Positions 46,701 through 59,337 of a stretch of 64,000 bases of DNA are shown here, one piece after another; the stretch's first letter is position 1; each line of letters starts with the position of its first letter. Position numbers and translations under genes: made by a program. The notes under the pieces are model-generated. The model was given only the letters and a program-made list of their open reading frames with translations, was not told where the DNA came from and ran no database searches. The DNA is from Ehretia macrophylla. Lineage: Eukaryota; Streptophyta; Magnoliopsida; Boraginales; Ehretiaceae. The stretch spans positions 66,723,850 to 66,787,849 of the forward strand of contig CM075770.1 of assembly GCA_037974665.1 (NCBI GenBank). The letters run 5' to 3'.

Positions 46701-48334
46701 ATTACGTGCCAGGTAAGGCAAATGTTGTTGCTGATGCTTTGAGCCGAAAGGCTACTGTTGCAAGCTTAATTATCAAGGATTGGGAGACTTTGGAAGAAAT
46801 TTGTTCATGGAAACCAGAAGATACTGAGGTAGGGATTCGATTTGCTAGTTTGCAGATTCAGTCAGGGTTGCTAGCACAGATCAGAGAGGCTCAGAAGACT
46901 GATCCTCACATCTTGAAGATCCAAGAAAAATCAAAAGGGGGAGAGTCGGAGTTTAAATTACATGCAGATGGCATCTTCAGATTCAGGGATAGAGTATGTG
47001 TTCCTGGTGATCCGACTTTGAAGAATGAGATCCTGTCCGAGGCATATAATTCGAGGTATACCATTCACCCGGACAGTACAAAAATGTATAGAGATTTGAA
47101 ACAACACTTCTGGTGGAACAATATGAAGAGGGAGATTGCTGGGTATGTATCCAGATGTTTGACTTGTCAGAGGGTTAAAGTTGAGCATCAGAGGCCAGCC
47201 GGACTTCTACAGTCGTTGTCGATTCGGCAATGGAAGTGGGTACATATAACCATGGACCTTGTGACCGATCTTCCTAGATCTCCGAGAGGGTGTGATTCTG
47301 TTTGGGTTGTTGTGGACCGCTTGACTAAAGTTACACATTTTATTCCCGTGAACAAACAGGATAGCCTTGATAAGCTAGCTGAGCTTTATGTTGCCAATAT
47401 TGTGAGATTGCATGGTGTGCCACAGAGTATAGTGTCAGATAGGGATCCCAGATTCAGATCTCATTTTTGGCAGAAGTTGCAAGAGGCCATGGGAACTAAG
47501 TTGAGCTTCAGTACTGCATATCATCCACAAACTGACGGCCAGTCTGAGAGAACCATCAGGATCTTGGAAGACATGCTTCGGGCATGTGTGCTTGACTTTG
47601 GGAAGATTTGGGAGAAGTTTTTTCCTTTAGCGGAGTTTGCCTACAACAATAGTTATCAATCTACTATCGGTATGGCTCCCAACGAGGCGTTGTATGGTCG
47701 GAAATGCAGATCCCCGTTATATTGGGAAGAGGTTGGAGAGATGAGAACAGTTGATCCGACTGTGTTACCTGAGATGTTTAAGATGGTAGATAATGTTCAC
47801 CTTATTCACCAGCGTATGCTTACAGCTCAGAGTCGTCAGAAGAGTTATGCAGATAAGCACCGTCGAGATCTTGAGTTTGATTTGGGAGATTGGGTGTTTC
47901 TTAAGATTTCTCCACGGAAGGGATTAATTCGGCACGGTAAGAGCGGGAAGCTTAGTCCCAGGTATGTGGGTCCGTATGAGATCACCGAAAAGGTAGGTCC
48001 TTTGGCTTATCGGTTAGCTTTGCCTCCGAGCTTGTCGAGACTACACGATGTGTTCCACGTGTCTATGTTAAAGAAGTACCATCCAGACCCTTCACATGTA
48101 CTTGAACCAGAGCCTTTGCAGATTGAAGAGAAGTTGTCTTATGAAGAGAAACCGATTCGAATTGTGGATCGGAAAATTCAGGAGCTTCGCAGGAAGAGTA
48201 TTCCGTTAGTAAAGGTTCTGTGGAATCATCATGGGTTTGAGGAAGCAACTTGGGAAAGAGAGGACCAGGTTCGGGATCAGTATCCGGAGTTGTTTGTTGA
48301 CCAGGTAGGAATTGCGTGGGCACAATTGTTTTAA
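43718..48334 (+). pseudogene. Gag-pol polyprotein of element G, one frame with five stops
   Basis: A single frame of 1539 codons is broken only by TAG at 44096, 44543, 45290 and 45557 and TAA at 46382. Gag: the core around WINRVEKIF continues past the first stop as WWNTVRLRW. A CX2CX4HX4C zinc knuckle is at 44681-44722; a second one (CTGCGSDDHRVRDF) has F for its last C. Protease: LIDPGATHSF, Asp at 44969. Reverse transcriptase: FIDDILVYS, Asp pair at 45977-45982. RNase H: HSDAS at 46418; the usual TDHK is TNHK (46604). Integrase: zinc region with Tyr (47045) where the first His is expected, Cys pair at 47156 and 47165, then D, D and E at 47255, 47438 and 47546. The C-terminus has [10 protein letters not shown] and a chromodomain-like stretch (about 48152-48295). 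Stops plus substitutions make it inactive, though only recently so. Confidence 0.93.
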
Positions 48335-48345
48335 GGGGGAGAGGG
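48333..48345 (+). other. Polypurine tract of G
   Basis: AAGGGGGAGAGGG lies directly before the 3' LTR. It overlaps the stop codon of the pol frame. Confidence 0.9.
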
Positions 48346-50630
48346 TGTAATACCCGAGCCCGGAATGTGAAATTTCTTGTTTATTATTTTGGAAATTATA
48401 TTTCCTTAAATTCTTTGAGAATTAATTGTTACTTTCTTGCTGTCGCAACGTGCATTGCATTTAGGGAGCGATAGCTAGAGAACGGTTTCTAGTCCTCAGC
48501 AAATAGTGAAACTAGTATTTAGATGACTTAAATATTATATTTTAATTGTTGCTAGCTATAATTAATCTTTCCTTAGTTAAAATGGCTTTAAAATGCACAA
48601 AATAAGGCCCTTTGACCAAGTTTTAAGTTGTTTGACCTAGGCCTTTGACCATTTGACCACTTAGCACTTAAATAAGCTTAAAACAAAGAAAAATAAAAAA
48701 AAAATAGCAGCTGAAACAGAACCTTGTGCTGGCCGAAAATATTGAAGAGAAAAAAAATCATTTTCAACTTTCAAAATTTCCAATCTTCGTGTGAGCTTGT
48801 GCGGGGTTGTTACCGAGCCATCCAGCGTTGTTTTCCTAGCGACTAGGAGTGCCTAAGGTGAGGGAATCATGTTATTTGCGCATTTAAATGTTAAGTGTAT
48901 CAACTTTGCAATTTTTAGATTTTATCCGTAGATTGTTGTTTAAATCATTTTGATGCTTCTAGAATGTTCCTTGGCAATTGTAGAACGTGTATTAATAGCT
49001 TTTTAACATTTTCTGCAGTTAAATGTTGAGATTGTAGTTTAAACTAGTTGTTGAATAGTATTTTGTGAATAGTAAACCCTTGGAACAATGAAGTTGTTCC
49101 GTTATGCTGTCCGTCGATGTAGAATTGTGCTAGGTGTGCTAGAATGCCTAAATGCATGGTTTGTTTGGGTTACATAATGGAAAAAATGGGAATTAAGCCT
49201 TGTTGAAAGTCGGGGTCGTTTAGGTCAACTTTAGCATTTTCTCATTTTGCGTGTTGGCATTGTTTCGGGAGGCCATGGAAGCACTTTTGGTGCGATTATG
49301 GCGTTGGTTGGGTGTTTGGTTGGTATAGTTGTAGTTCAAACGAGAAAGGGGGAAATCGGGGCTTTGCGCGAGTTCTAGGGTAAAGTAAGGTTTTGGGGTC
49401 ATTAGACGTGCCTTATGGTGACCTAGGAGGATTGGCGAAGTCGGTTTCTAGAACTCGTGGCTCGTTTGGAAATGGTAGGGTTTTGATAGTTGGGGCCGAT
49501 TTGTGTTTTTTGCTTGTTTTCTTGATTTTATGCCTATAGAATGCTTAGGGTTGCTTGAAATACTTGTTTGAGTTGATTTGGATAGAAATGCTTATCAATT
49601 GTTGCTATTGCGTGCGAGAGTAACCTACTTTGTTATTCTCCCACGTGTGGCTGTATCGCTTGTTTATCGCCTTGTATCGAGTCTTGCATTGCATAGTGTC
49701 TCGCGCGTGAGTGATGGGCCTCTCTGGGTAGCCTCGGGTTGCCAGTGTTGGTTGCTCTAGCTCCGCTGCTATTCCCTTTTCTCGCATGGGTTGCCTCCCA
49801 GGGAGTTTTGGGTCGTAGGTTGATGGATACTTCCGGGGTATTCCAAACTGGTGTTATAAGGTGGTTTGGGCCGGCGCGTCGTCATCGAATTATTGAATGA
49901 AAGTTGCTCGTGAAAAGAGTACCGTATCCTTTGAATGAATGTTTATAGTCTTTAATACTTGCCTTGTTATAATATTGACTTGTTTGTATCTTTAAATGAT
50001 AATTGTATGCATTGCTTGGCTAATTGCATTGCATACTCCTCTCATCTCCGTCCTTGAGACCAATTGCCCTCGCTGAGCAATAGTTTTTGCTCATTCCTCT
50101 CTATACTATATTTTTACAGGAGTAGTTGAAGCAGACCCTATCGAGGTAATAGAGGAGGAGGAGCAGGTGGAGGTGTTTCCGTGATAGCACTTCTCTGCTT
50201 TGCTGGTGGTTGGTTACCAGATTTTGTGCGAGCCTTACTTGTTATGTATATTGCTTGGATGTCGCTTAATTTTGAGGCTTGTAGCCTTATATGTATTTTC
50301 TAGTTTGAGGCCTCTACGGTCTTATGTTGTATAAGTTGGAAGAATGTAAAGTTATAAACTTATACCCTTGTGACTAGTAAGGAAATGCATGCTAATGGAA
50401 TTGATTAGTGGCATAAATACTTGTGTAGTATGCATATCATTTTTGGGTTGCGAAGTTGGTTAATAAGAAATGTATATTTTAAAGAAAGTCGGCTTGTTTT
50501 GATTATTTTATGGCTTTCGCAAGTATTATATTGATTTTAGGGTTTTCGGATTGTCCACGGTACAGAGGAGACTCTGTCCGTGTGTCGGGTCCGGGCTTGG
50601 CCTTTTGCGGGGTCGGGTCGGGGCGTGACA
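48346..50630 (+). repeat. 3' LTR of element G
   Basis: It is 2285 bp and nearly identical to 41122-43404. It has the same ends and the same putative splice sites (48857/48858 and 50119/50120). The frames at 49578-49760 (+), 49220-49402 (-) and 49605-49787 (-) are inside the LTR and are not genes. Confidence 0.95.
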
Positions 50631-50631
50631 C

Positions 50632-53600
50632 TGTCACGCCCCAACCCGACCTATAGAGGCTAGAGTAGGGTATGACCTAAATCATCATTGTTATTTTATG
50701 TCCTTAACCGTTTGACTATGATTCATGCTTATTCGTTAGCATAGAACTCTAAAAGTTTTTCAAGAAATCGGCAGTATAATGGCTGTATTTAGAACCTTTG
50801 TTTTCCCTATTTTCTAGAACACCTCAAAATTCCGAATCCTTAATTTGCTTATAACTAAAGCTTTCGTTTTATCATCAGTCGATAGGCCTGCTAGTTTATC
50901 TTGGAGGTTCTATTTGGATTAATAAACCTATCATGATAACTACACCTCATTTATTTGTCAATCTTTTGTTTATGCAAATACCTATTATCATTTAGCTTAC
51001 AATTGAGTACCTGATTGAGCATAGGTAGGGCTACCTTAGTTGATTCTTCACCTATTGGTATAACACCTAATAATAACTACTATCTATAACGATGAAAGCA
51101 AAAGACCAAAAATAGAGGTGTTCGTTCGGTTTATAGTTAGTACAAGCCAAAATTAGACCCCAAATTACAAAAGGGGTCTTTTTCAACAACAAAATAAACA
51201 GTCTTCAATTAAACGCAACATCCTTAACAACATCCATGTTCACGAAAAGCACGCAATGCACATAGTCATTCCAAAGGTTCGTCAACTAGCACATTTTCTT
51301 TGGGCACCTGTTCCAATTCTACTTCACATGTAATGACATAAAAAGGGTAAGTCCTTATGAACTCAGCAAGAAGGAAACAAGTAACGAACCTTTTGAAATT
51401 ATTTTCCGGTTATTTTGTGAAAACTCCTTTGGAAACATGTCATGAATACACATGAGAATGCAATCATAGTATAAGAATCAAATTGAACAATAAATACATT
51501 TACCAATTATTTCAAGGATACGGTGAGCTTTCGCTCTCAAGATCATTTCCAATAGCCATTGATGAAGTCTCCATCAATCATCCTCTTATCACTCCCCATA
51601 GGTGTACTCTAGATTGTACACCAAATCCTACGACCCAACTCTCTGAGGAAGTCTAGCCCCCAAGCGAGACAAGGACTGGGTAACCATGGTAGTCACGGGA
51701 GCACCGGCAAGCCCGATACCACCCAGTGTTCGTGCATCGTTACCATGCCCAAATGAAAGGTTGCAACCTTGTATGCAATACACATCTATGCCAATTCACA
51801 AGTCATAATAGGAGGTCAACAAAGTTGGTTGCCTCCACGCAAGTGTATGATCACGTATAGACATGTAAGCATACAGGGTAACGTAGGACGTATAGTTGCT
51901 TCATAAATCAATTTAAGCACATTTAAACATTAACGGGCAGTCACATAATCATGTTCAATATAAGCCATGCAATCAATATAACTAATGCATAGGATATAAA
52001 CAAAGTAATTTCAACACAATATACAAGCTCGGGTATACAAATAGTTAACGTATGACCATATGGCTATTATAAATCATACACGAGGCTATTCTAATCTTTC
52101 CGGGCAGTCCAATGAATATTCTCTAAACATCAATCATAAGTCACATATGCATGGTTTAGGACTTGGAACCTAACTAGCCATTAGGGTTTACAAAAATCAT
52201 GCTCGGGTGTAAGTTTAGTTAGCTAAAAGCCACAAGAAGCATCAAAACCATTTCATACATACTTAAAGATTATTGAATAGCCTATAAAGAACTCAAATAT
52301 ATCCATTTTAACCATAGGATAGTCACTTAGGAAGCATGCATGTGTAGTAGGGCCCCAATTTCATGCCTACACATACAATTAAACAAGTATCCATCATAAA
52401 ATGAACCTAAGTCATGCATCAACTCATTGAAGGAATCTCAACCAACCAAAACAGTCCATACAACTCCTAATTTCCACAAAATCCAAGCATGCAATACTTC
52501 AAGGTACAATACATTATGATTTAAAGCAAGTTTCCAAACAAACCCTCATGTAATAGCCTAATTTTCCTCATTCAGTTGACCAAGAAAATAATCTACAAAT
52601 TTAGTGAATCAAATATCAAATCGAAGCTTAATGAGTTCTTTAAATCTAGGAACAAACCTCACTGCATTTCGAGTTCAGACTTAGGAGTTATGACCATTAC
52701 CGGGAGACCGCACAAAATTGTCCAAATTTAGACACATTACGAATTTTGCAATTCTTGGGGGCCTAAACATTCAAATTATGTTTTTCCTATCTCTGGGAGA
52801 TTTTTTCAGAGTTAAAGCATTCGTAAAGCTTTGATTTGATATATGATTTATTGAATTTCGAGATCATTTACTTGGGTAACTAACTGACGAAAGTTAGGGC
52901 AATTAGTGAAGTTCGTAACTGAAATTTGTGCTATAGGGTTGCAATGTGAGGGTTTCAAACTGATGTCTAAATGTTTTTAAAGTTCATAAGCATATATATG
53001 TGTATATGGTCTTGCATGTGAAGATCTATGGTTGTGGTTGCTAGAAATTGTGATTTGAAGCATATCGGGCCATTGCATGTGTTTGTAGTGCTTAGAACTT
53101 GGATTGCATGGACTGTTTAAGGCTGGACAGATTGGTTTAGATGACTATTCTTATGTTCTTGGTTTATTTTAAGGATGGATGTTGGTTAATCTTGAGTATG
53201 ACCATGTGTATGAAGGCTATAGTTAATTTTATGCTTGTTAGGGGTTAATTCCTTGGTTACATGATGTATTTTGATGCTATTATGATATGTAGTAGGCTGG
53301 CCACAAAATGTTTAGCATGTTATTGTTTGATTCTTGATGATATATTGGAAGATTGGTGGTTATTATTGCATGTGGTTATGTATTTGAAGCCCTTAGTCGG
53401 TTGAAATGCTTGTTTGAGGTGATCACTATGAATTGCATGGATTTAATTGATTTATATGAGTTGCGTTGTAGGCTGCCCGGAAATGTTTAAATGCTTAGGA
53501 GAATGTTCCATGTTGATTTTAGGGTCGAATATGGTTGAATCATAGTGGTAAACATGCATATGATGTCTTTTGATGATTTCGTGTTCGTATCGGTGGATTT

Positions 53601-55260
53601 CATGGCTTGCATGTGGTTTTAATGATGATATTTGCAATGTTTCAAGGCTGTCCAATAATTGTTACATATGTATGATGATGATCTAATTGTTCCTTTTAGC
53701 TAATAGCTGATGAATCTTGCACCCGAACATGAACCTACAACCTTAATTGAAAACTACGTCTTCTAAGTGTTAAATCATGCTTTACATAACTTATAATTGA
53801 GGTTTTAATTGAAGTTGTGGACTGTCCGAAAAAGTTATTATAGCCTCATTCATGAATTATATTGATTATGGGGTCATACGTTAACTATTTGTGCACTCGA
53901 TCTTGTAAATGATGTTATAACACATTTGTATACTTCTTGTGCATTCGTGATATTGTTAAAATGTATTATAGGCTTATATTGTATATGATTACGTAGCTGC
54001 CCGTAAATGTATAAATGCCTTTAAATTGGTATATGAAGTGATTATATGTTCTAACGATGCCTTATATGCCAACGTGTCAATATGTGATCATATACATGTA
54101 TAGAGGCAACCTACTTTGTTGACCTCCTATTGTGAAATGTTAATTGGCATAAATGGCAAGGTTGTAACATTTCTTTTGGCATCGTAGCGATTCATGAACA
54201 CCGGGCGGCATGGAGCTTGTCGGTGCTCCCGTGCCTACCATGGTCCAATTCCCTCTCTTGCTTGGAACTTTGTTACCCTTGGAGAGTTGGGCTGTAGGTT
54301 TGGTGTACAATCCGGAGTACACTTATGTGGGAATGATAAGGAGTATGATATTCAAGGCCGGCCACTACATGTGAATGCGAAAGCGAAAGTTAAAGCGAAA
54401 GCGGAATGTATCCCTTGAAATGATGTGGTAAATGTGTTCATTTATATTTATGCTATGTTATGAACTTACTTGTATTACCTGACATGTTTCCAAAGGAGTT
54501 TTCACAAGTTAACCGGAAAAGAATTTCAAAGGCCCCATTAGCTGTTCCCCCCTCACTGAATTCATAAGAACTCACCATCTTTACGTCATTACAAGTGAAG
54601 CAAAATTGGAATAGATGCCCAAAGAAAATGTGCTAGTGGATGAACCTTTGGAGTAATTATGTGCATTACGTGTTTTTCATTAACATGGATGTTATTAGGG
54701 ATGTTGTGTTTAAATTGAAGACTATTTATGTTGTTGTAAATGACCCCTGTTGTAATTTGGGGTTTAATTTTGGTTTGTACTAACTATAAACCCGATGAAC
54801 TCTTTTAATTCGGTCGTTTGCTTTCATCATTATGGATAGTAGTTATCATTAGGTGTTTAAGCCAATAGGTGAAGAATCAACCAAGTTAGCCCTACCTATA
54901 CTCATTAAGGTACTCATTTGTAAACTAAATGATGATAGGTACTTGCATAAATAGGAATTTGACAAATAAATAGCTTGTAGTTATCATGATAGGGCTTATT
55001 AATCCAAATGGAGCTTTCAAGATAAACTAGCGCGCATATCAATTGATGATAAAACAAGGGTTTTAGTTGTAAGCAAATTAAAGATTCAGAATTTTGAGGT
55101 GTTCTAGAAAATAGGTCAAACCAAAGATCCGAAAAAACATTTTGAGTTCTAGGCTAACGAATAAGCATTAATTATAGTCAAACGGTTAAAGTCGTAAAAT
55201 AACGATAATGATTTAGGTTATACCCTAGTCTAGCCTCTATAGGTTGGGTTAGGGCGTGAC
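50632..55260. repeat. 4.6 kb inverted repeat built from X LTR sequence
   Basis: The left part (50632 to about 52650) is X antisense, starting TGTCACGCCCCAACCCG. The right part (about 52815 to 55260) is X sense, ending GGGTTAGGGCGTGAC. The outer 130 bases pair at roughly nine in ten positions when one arm is reversed. Internal landmarks such as the acidic frame (51245-51310 and 54595-54655) and the shared module (51600-51830 and 54105-54320) also pair. About 165 bp at the centre do not pair. The likely reading is two X LTRs fused head to head, or a foldback element derived from X. Confidence 0.8.
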
Positions 55261-57676
55261 TGAAAGTACTAGCCAACATCTTATATCATGTCACCACATA
55301 TATAAAAGTTGGATTCAAGATCGAGAATGATATGTATAGATAGCATGCTAGGGCCGAAATTTACTAGGCCAAATCTCAAAATTTTCTAGCTAATATCAAT
55401 ATACATTCATTCATCAATGTCCATTCACTAAAGAAGCTCAACAAAGATATTTATATGTCAACAATATATATATATAGAATATATGGAATAAGGTATAACT
55501 TTTGTAGTAGATCACTTTGGAGAAGATGAAAAATGGTAGACAAGCTTTTGAATCCTTCTAACTTGAAGGCACAAGTTGGTCCACCAAGTATCCAAAGATC
55601 AACCAATACTTGTAGAAGGAATGTGCTAGTAGTAGCTTCAAGTTTTGAGACTATGTAAGTATGTTACCAAGCAAAACAGAACTTCATTCTTGTTGTTCTA
55701 GCTATGGTCGAAACACACAGAAAAAGATGAAGTTCTTGTCTTCTTAGTTGGTGTGAAAATGCGAGTGGTGAGAGGCCTCGTGTGTGAGACAAAAAAGCTA
55801 TCATCTTTTGTTATAATAATCTATCAAAATAGGTGACCAATCATATTATCACCTTTTAATCAAAAGCCATGCAAGCCTTTTGATCTTAATGATTAGCATT
55901 AGATGGCAAGATGACAAGTTTCTCTCTCCTCCCTCCCTTTGCTGAAAATGCAAGTGGATGGAGAGAGAATTCTTGTCATCTTTTATTAAATATATATAAT
56001 GTGCTCATACAAACATATATATAATATTACTTTAATAGGTGGTCAATCAAAATTGCTACCTTCTAAATTAAAAGCCATGCAAGCCCTAGGATTGTAATCA
56101 TTACAATCTAAAGGTAACTTTATTTTCTCTCTTGACACTTGTCAAAAAGGCTTTATCAACAAAAGCAATGATTAAGATTCTTTTGTCTTTATTCAAAAAT
56201 GAATCCTATCCATTCATTTCAAATTCAAATGACTAGGATTGATGACATGGACAATCCTAGTCATCAATCTCTACATGCACATGCCACATGTAATTATCTA
56301 GTCATTAATTTGCAATTCACCTTTTGACAACTAAGATGATGACGTGGCGTTTCACAAATTACATCATCAATACACATATACAAATATAAACACCATATAT
56401 ATGTATATATATATACTATTTTCTTGCCAATTCTAATCTCCATTAGAATAAATATATTGAAATAACCTTTTCAATAAATACAATTTGGCCCTAAAAGTTT
56501 TGGTAATTACAATTTAACCCCAAAACTTTTCAAAGTTACACTTTTGGCCCAAATACTAACAAAGATGACTCTTAACACTTTAAAGTCATCAACCACATAA
56601 TACAAGCTCCTGGTGAACTTATTCATGATACTTATTAGTGTGTGACGTTCTAGATTCATAATTGCGTACCGATAAGGGACCGATAACCTCCTTATCTATT
56701 TCGAAAATGTCTCCGGCATTTATTGAAATACCCTCATGCTCATGAGTGACGTACTAGCAACAAACGTACCATGAGAATGTATACGATAATGAAGACGACG
56801 TCTTTTATGAATCCATTTAACCGTCAGGAATTAGCGTGTAGTTTGATCCTTCTGTTATAAGTGCCCTGATCGGGAAAGGGGCATGAAATGGTTAAGCCCA
56901 CATCCGATACTATGTACAAATCTGAATCGGTGAAACGAGAGATGACTACCATGGAAAAACTCATTTCCATCACTTCATACTAGCCTTGGCCAAGGACTTC
57001 CTCGTTTACCAAGCGATCTCAGATATCATAGGACATCGCCTCACATCAGAGGTTAATAGATCCTATATTGACAATTACCTATCGGTTCATACAACAAGAC
57101 TAAAATGCAAAAGGCTGTATCCCACCTTATAGAAGACGAGCATTGTCCAAACGCAATATTTAGCCCCTGATGTAATCAGCAACCGTAATCTCTCAAGTCT
57201 AAGGATTAATTTGGACAATTCTCAACTAAATAGTAAACTATTAACCTAAAATCATGTAGTCCAATATTTATTGTCACATTCAATGATCCGTGCATAGATG
57301 ATCACTCATATGTTTATTAGTCTACATCACCATGTTGTTCTGGAATTTTGCACGCCATCCTTTATCATTAACATCACTATGTTAATCAAAGGTAATAACA
57401 TATGATAACTCGTACTCAATTATTCTAGTCCCGGTTGAATATTCTGAAGGCCTATGAATCGTTTCATAATGTTTATCATATCGAAGAAAAAGTGCAAAAT
57501 ATCCTAAATCCTTTTAGAACATTTTCCTTGTCGGATAAACACTAGGGACATATTCATATCGAAGCGGAGAATATGAATATCCTACAAATCATATAGTGTA
57601 TAAAACACATAAATATATTCTCATTAAACCCTAATAAGGTCTTCTCAAACTTTAGCATTAGGGCATATCTCCAACA
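55261..57676 (-). repeat. 3' LTR of element C (left copy)
   Basis: On the plus strand it starts TGAAAGTACTAGCCAACATC and ends GCATATCTCCAACA; in sense it therefore begins TGTTGGAGATATGCC, a typical Copia LTR start. It is collinear with 62206-64000, differing by scattered substitutions and a shorter AT microsatellite. At 2416 bp it is long for a Copia LTR. Confidence 0.9.
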
Positions 57677-57688
57677 ATCTCCCACTTG
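57677..57688 (-). other. Polypurine tract of C (antisense)
   Basis: The plus strand reads ATCTCCCACTTG, in sense CAAGTGGGAGAT, which is the common Copia polypurine tract placed directly before the LTR. Confidence 0.9.
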
Positions 57689-59337
57689 CACTAATGATAT
57701 CAACCATAGGATCTAGTGCATTTAACATTCGTATCTCTATACTCATCTTCCCGAAGATGGTGATCAACTGTAATGGTCTTTACAGGATCAGTGGGTCATC
57801 TATAGAAACAACTATAGGATCTTTATCTGTTAATTCATTTTCTTATCAAGAAAGAAACTCTTGAGTTGACTCTTTACAGGTTTGGACTCTTGATGAGATC
57901 GGGTTCTTTTAAGCTTTCATAGAAAGCCTCTATGATAGCTGCCATATTGCATTGGCTACTATCAATAGATAGAACCATATATTATCCAAACATCATAAAA
58001 GTCAAGCAGCATCTAGGCTCAAATAACAACATAACTATCATGTATCATTATTCAAAACTCTTTCCAAAAATTCACAAATCCACTAAATATACTTTTATCT
58101 TTTTTAAGTGAATTCTTCACTAAGAACTTTACTATAACCGTAAACCTTAAAATTATGGGTTAAAGTTCATATAAAGATCATTATAACAATAAGATCACTA
58201 GAACCCATATGTTTTCTCTTCGATACCTATCATGCAACTCATTACATCATATAATGCCAAGTACTTGCTATTGCATTAAAAGGAGAATGCAAACAGCGAA
58301 AGGATTAGGTGCAAAAACCATTCGCAACCGTTCCTTATTACTCATAATGAAATCTACAAGAAAAGACGGATACCCTATCATTAAGACTAGAGACCAAAAT
58401 TTCTTAGATTCCTCCATCTTAAAGAGAACTTTAAGATCGTGACTTGGTATATAGGCAATGAGAAAACAAACAATCATATCACTGTACTTCATAGACATGA
58501 TACTTACAAGACATGATTGATTTACCCAAGGAAAACCAACATGATATTAAATTTAATTGGACCTTGGAGAACGAAGGTATCATAAATTCACAAGACTTGT
58601 TAAGGGCAAGAACTCCTACTAACCTTTCTTATAAATTTAGATATTACCTTTATTTATAAATGAAAACGATCTCTATCTTTTCATTTCAACCATTTCATCA
58701 TAGTTATCTTTCTCTAAAGAAACTATGCATGGAGTTTATATTCTATACTGCTATAGAAATAAAACATGGTATAAGTTTAAAATTAATTTGAAAGATTATG
58801 GTGATAAAAGACGGATTCTTTAATCTTCTTTTATAACCCAACATATTCTGGACAAGTCTCATAAGCTCCATTTCATTCAATTATTTATTTTGAACAAACT
58901 CTTTTGTCAAAAGAATAATTAATCTATCAAACTCATTTAAATAGATAAATATAAGAATTCCAGTCTTTAACTCTTGACCATTTCAATGTTCAAGACAATA
59001 TATGTATGATTTGGTATTTAGCCATTTCAATAAATGCAAAACAATAAAATATAAATGTTTTGAGTTTGAAAACATTCTTTCTTCCGATACGCATTCCGAT
59101 CATTTCATTACTATTAATGAAAGATATACAAAATGCCAATCATTTCTTACAAAGGATCATTTCCAAAACATCCTCTAGAAATGATTGAAAATAGTCACTA
59201 TTATTTAAAGAAATAATCAAACTATTCGAACATTTATAAACATTTTTCAAAATTGGGCTCGCATACCAAGCCGATCCAAAACAACCAAATCATGCATAGA
59301 CAGTGTCTACTACTCAATCCCCTCCTGATGAGAGATC
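57689..59337 (-). other. Internal region of C downstream of gag, no recognised gene
   Basis: This is 1.65 kb of AT-rich sequence between the gag remnant and the polypurine tract. I see no protease, integrase, reverse transcriptase or RNase H motif in either strand. Frames at 58209-58442 (+) and 58268-58498 (-) have no known features. Confidence 0.6.

Larger units (their letters stand above)
41122..50630 (+). mobile_element. Complete Ty3/gypsy element G (chromovirus-like)
   Basis: This is a 9.5 kb element: 5' LTR 41122-43404 (2283 bp), primer site 43413-43424, gag-pol 43718-48334, polypurine tract 48333-48345, 3' LTR 48346-50630 (2285 bp). Perfect target duplications CTGTC lie at 41117-41121 and 50631-50635. 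The pol order is protease, reverse transcriptase, RNase H, integrase, with a C-terminal chromodomain-like tail. Together with the initiator-Met primer and LTRs over 2 kb, this suggests the Tekay/Del group. The LTRs are nearly identical, so the insertion is young compared with its surroundings. Confidence 0.96.

Noticed and set aside
50632..55260. DNA transposon with long terminal inverted repeats
   Set aside because: The arms match X LTR copies (1-1498 and 39567-41116), including the module common to LTR families. No transposase is present. A foldback element made from LTRs fits better, though a transposon origin is not fully excluded.
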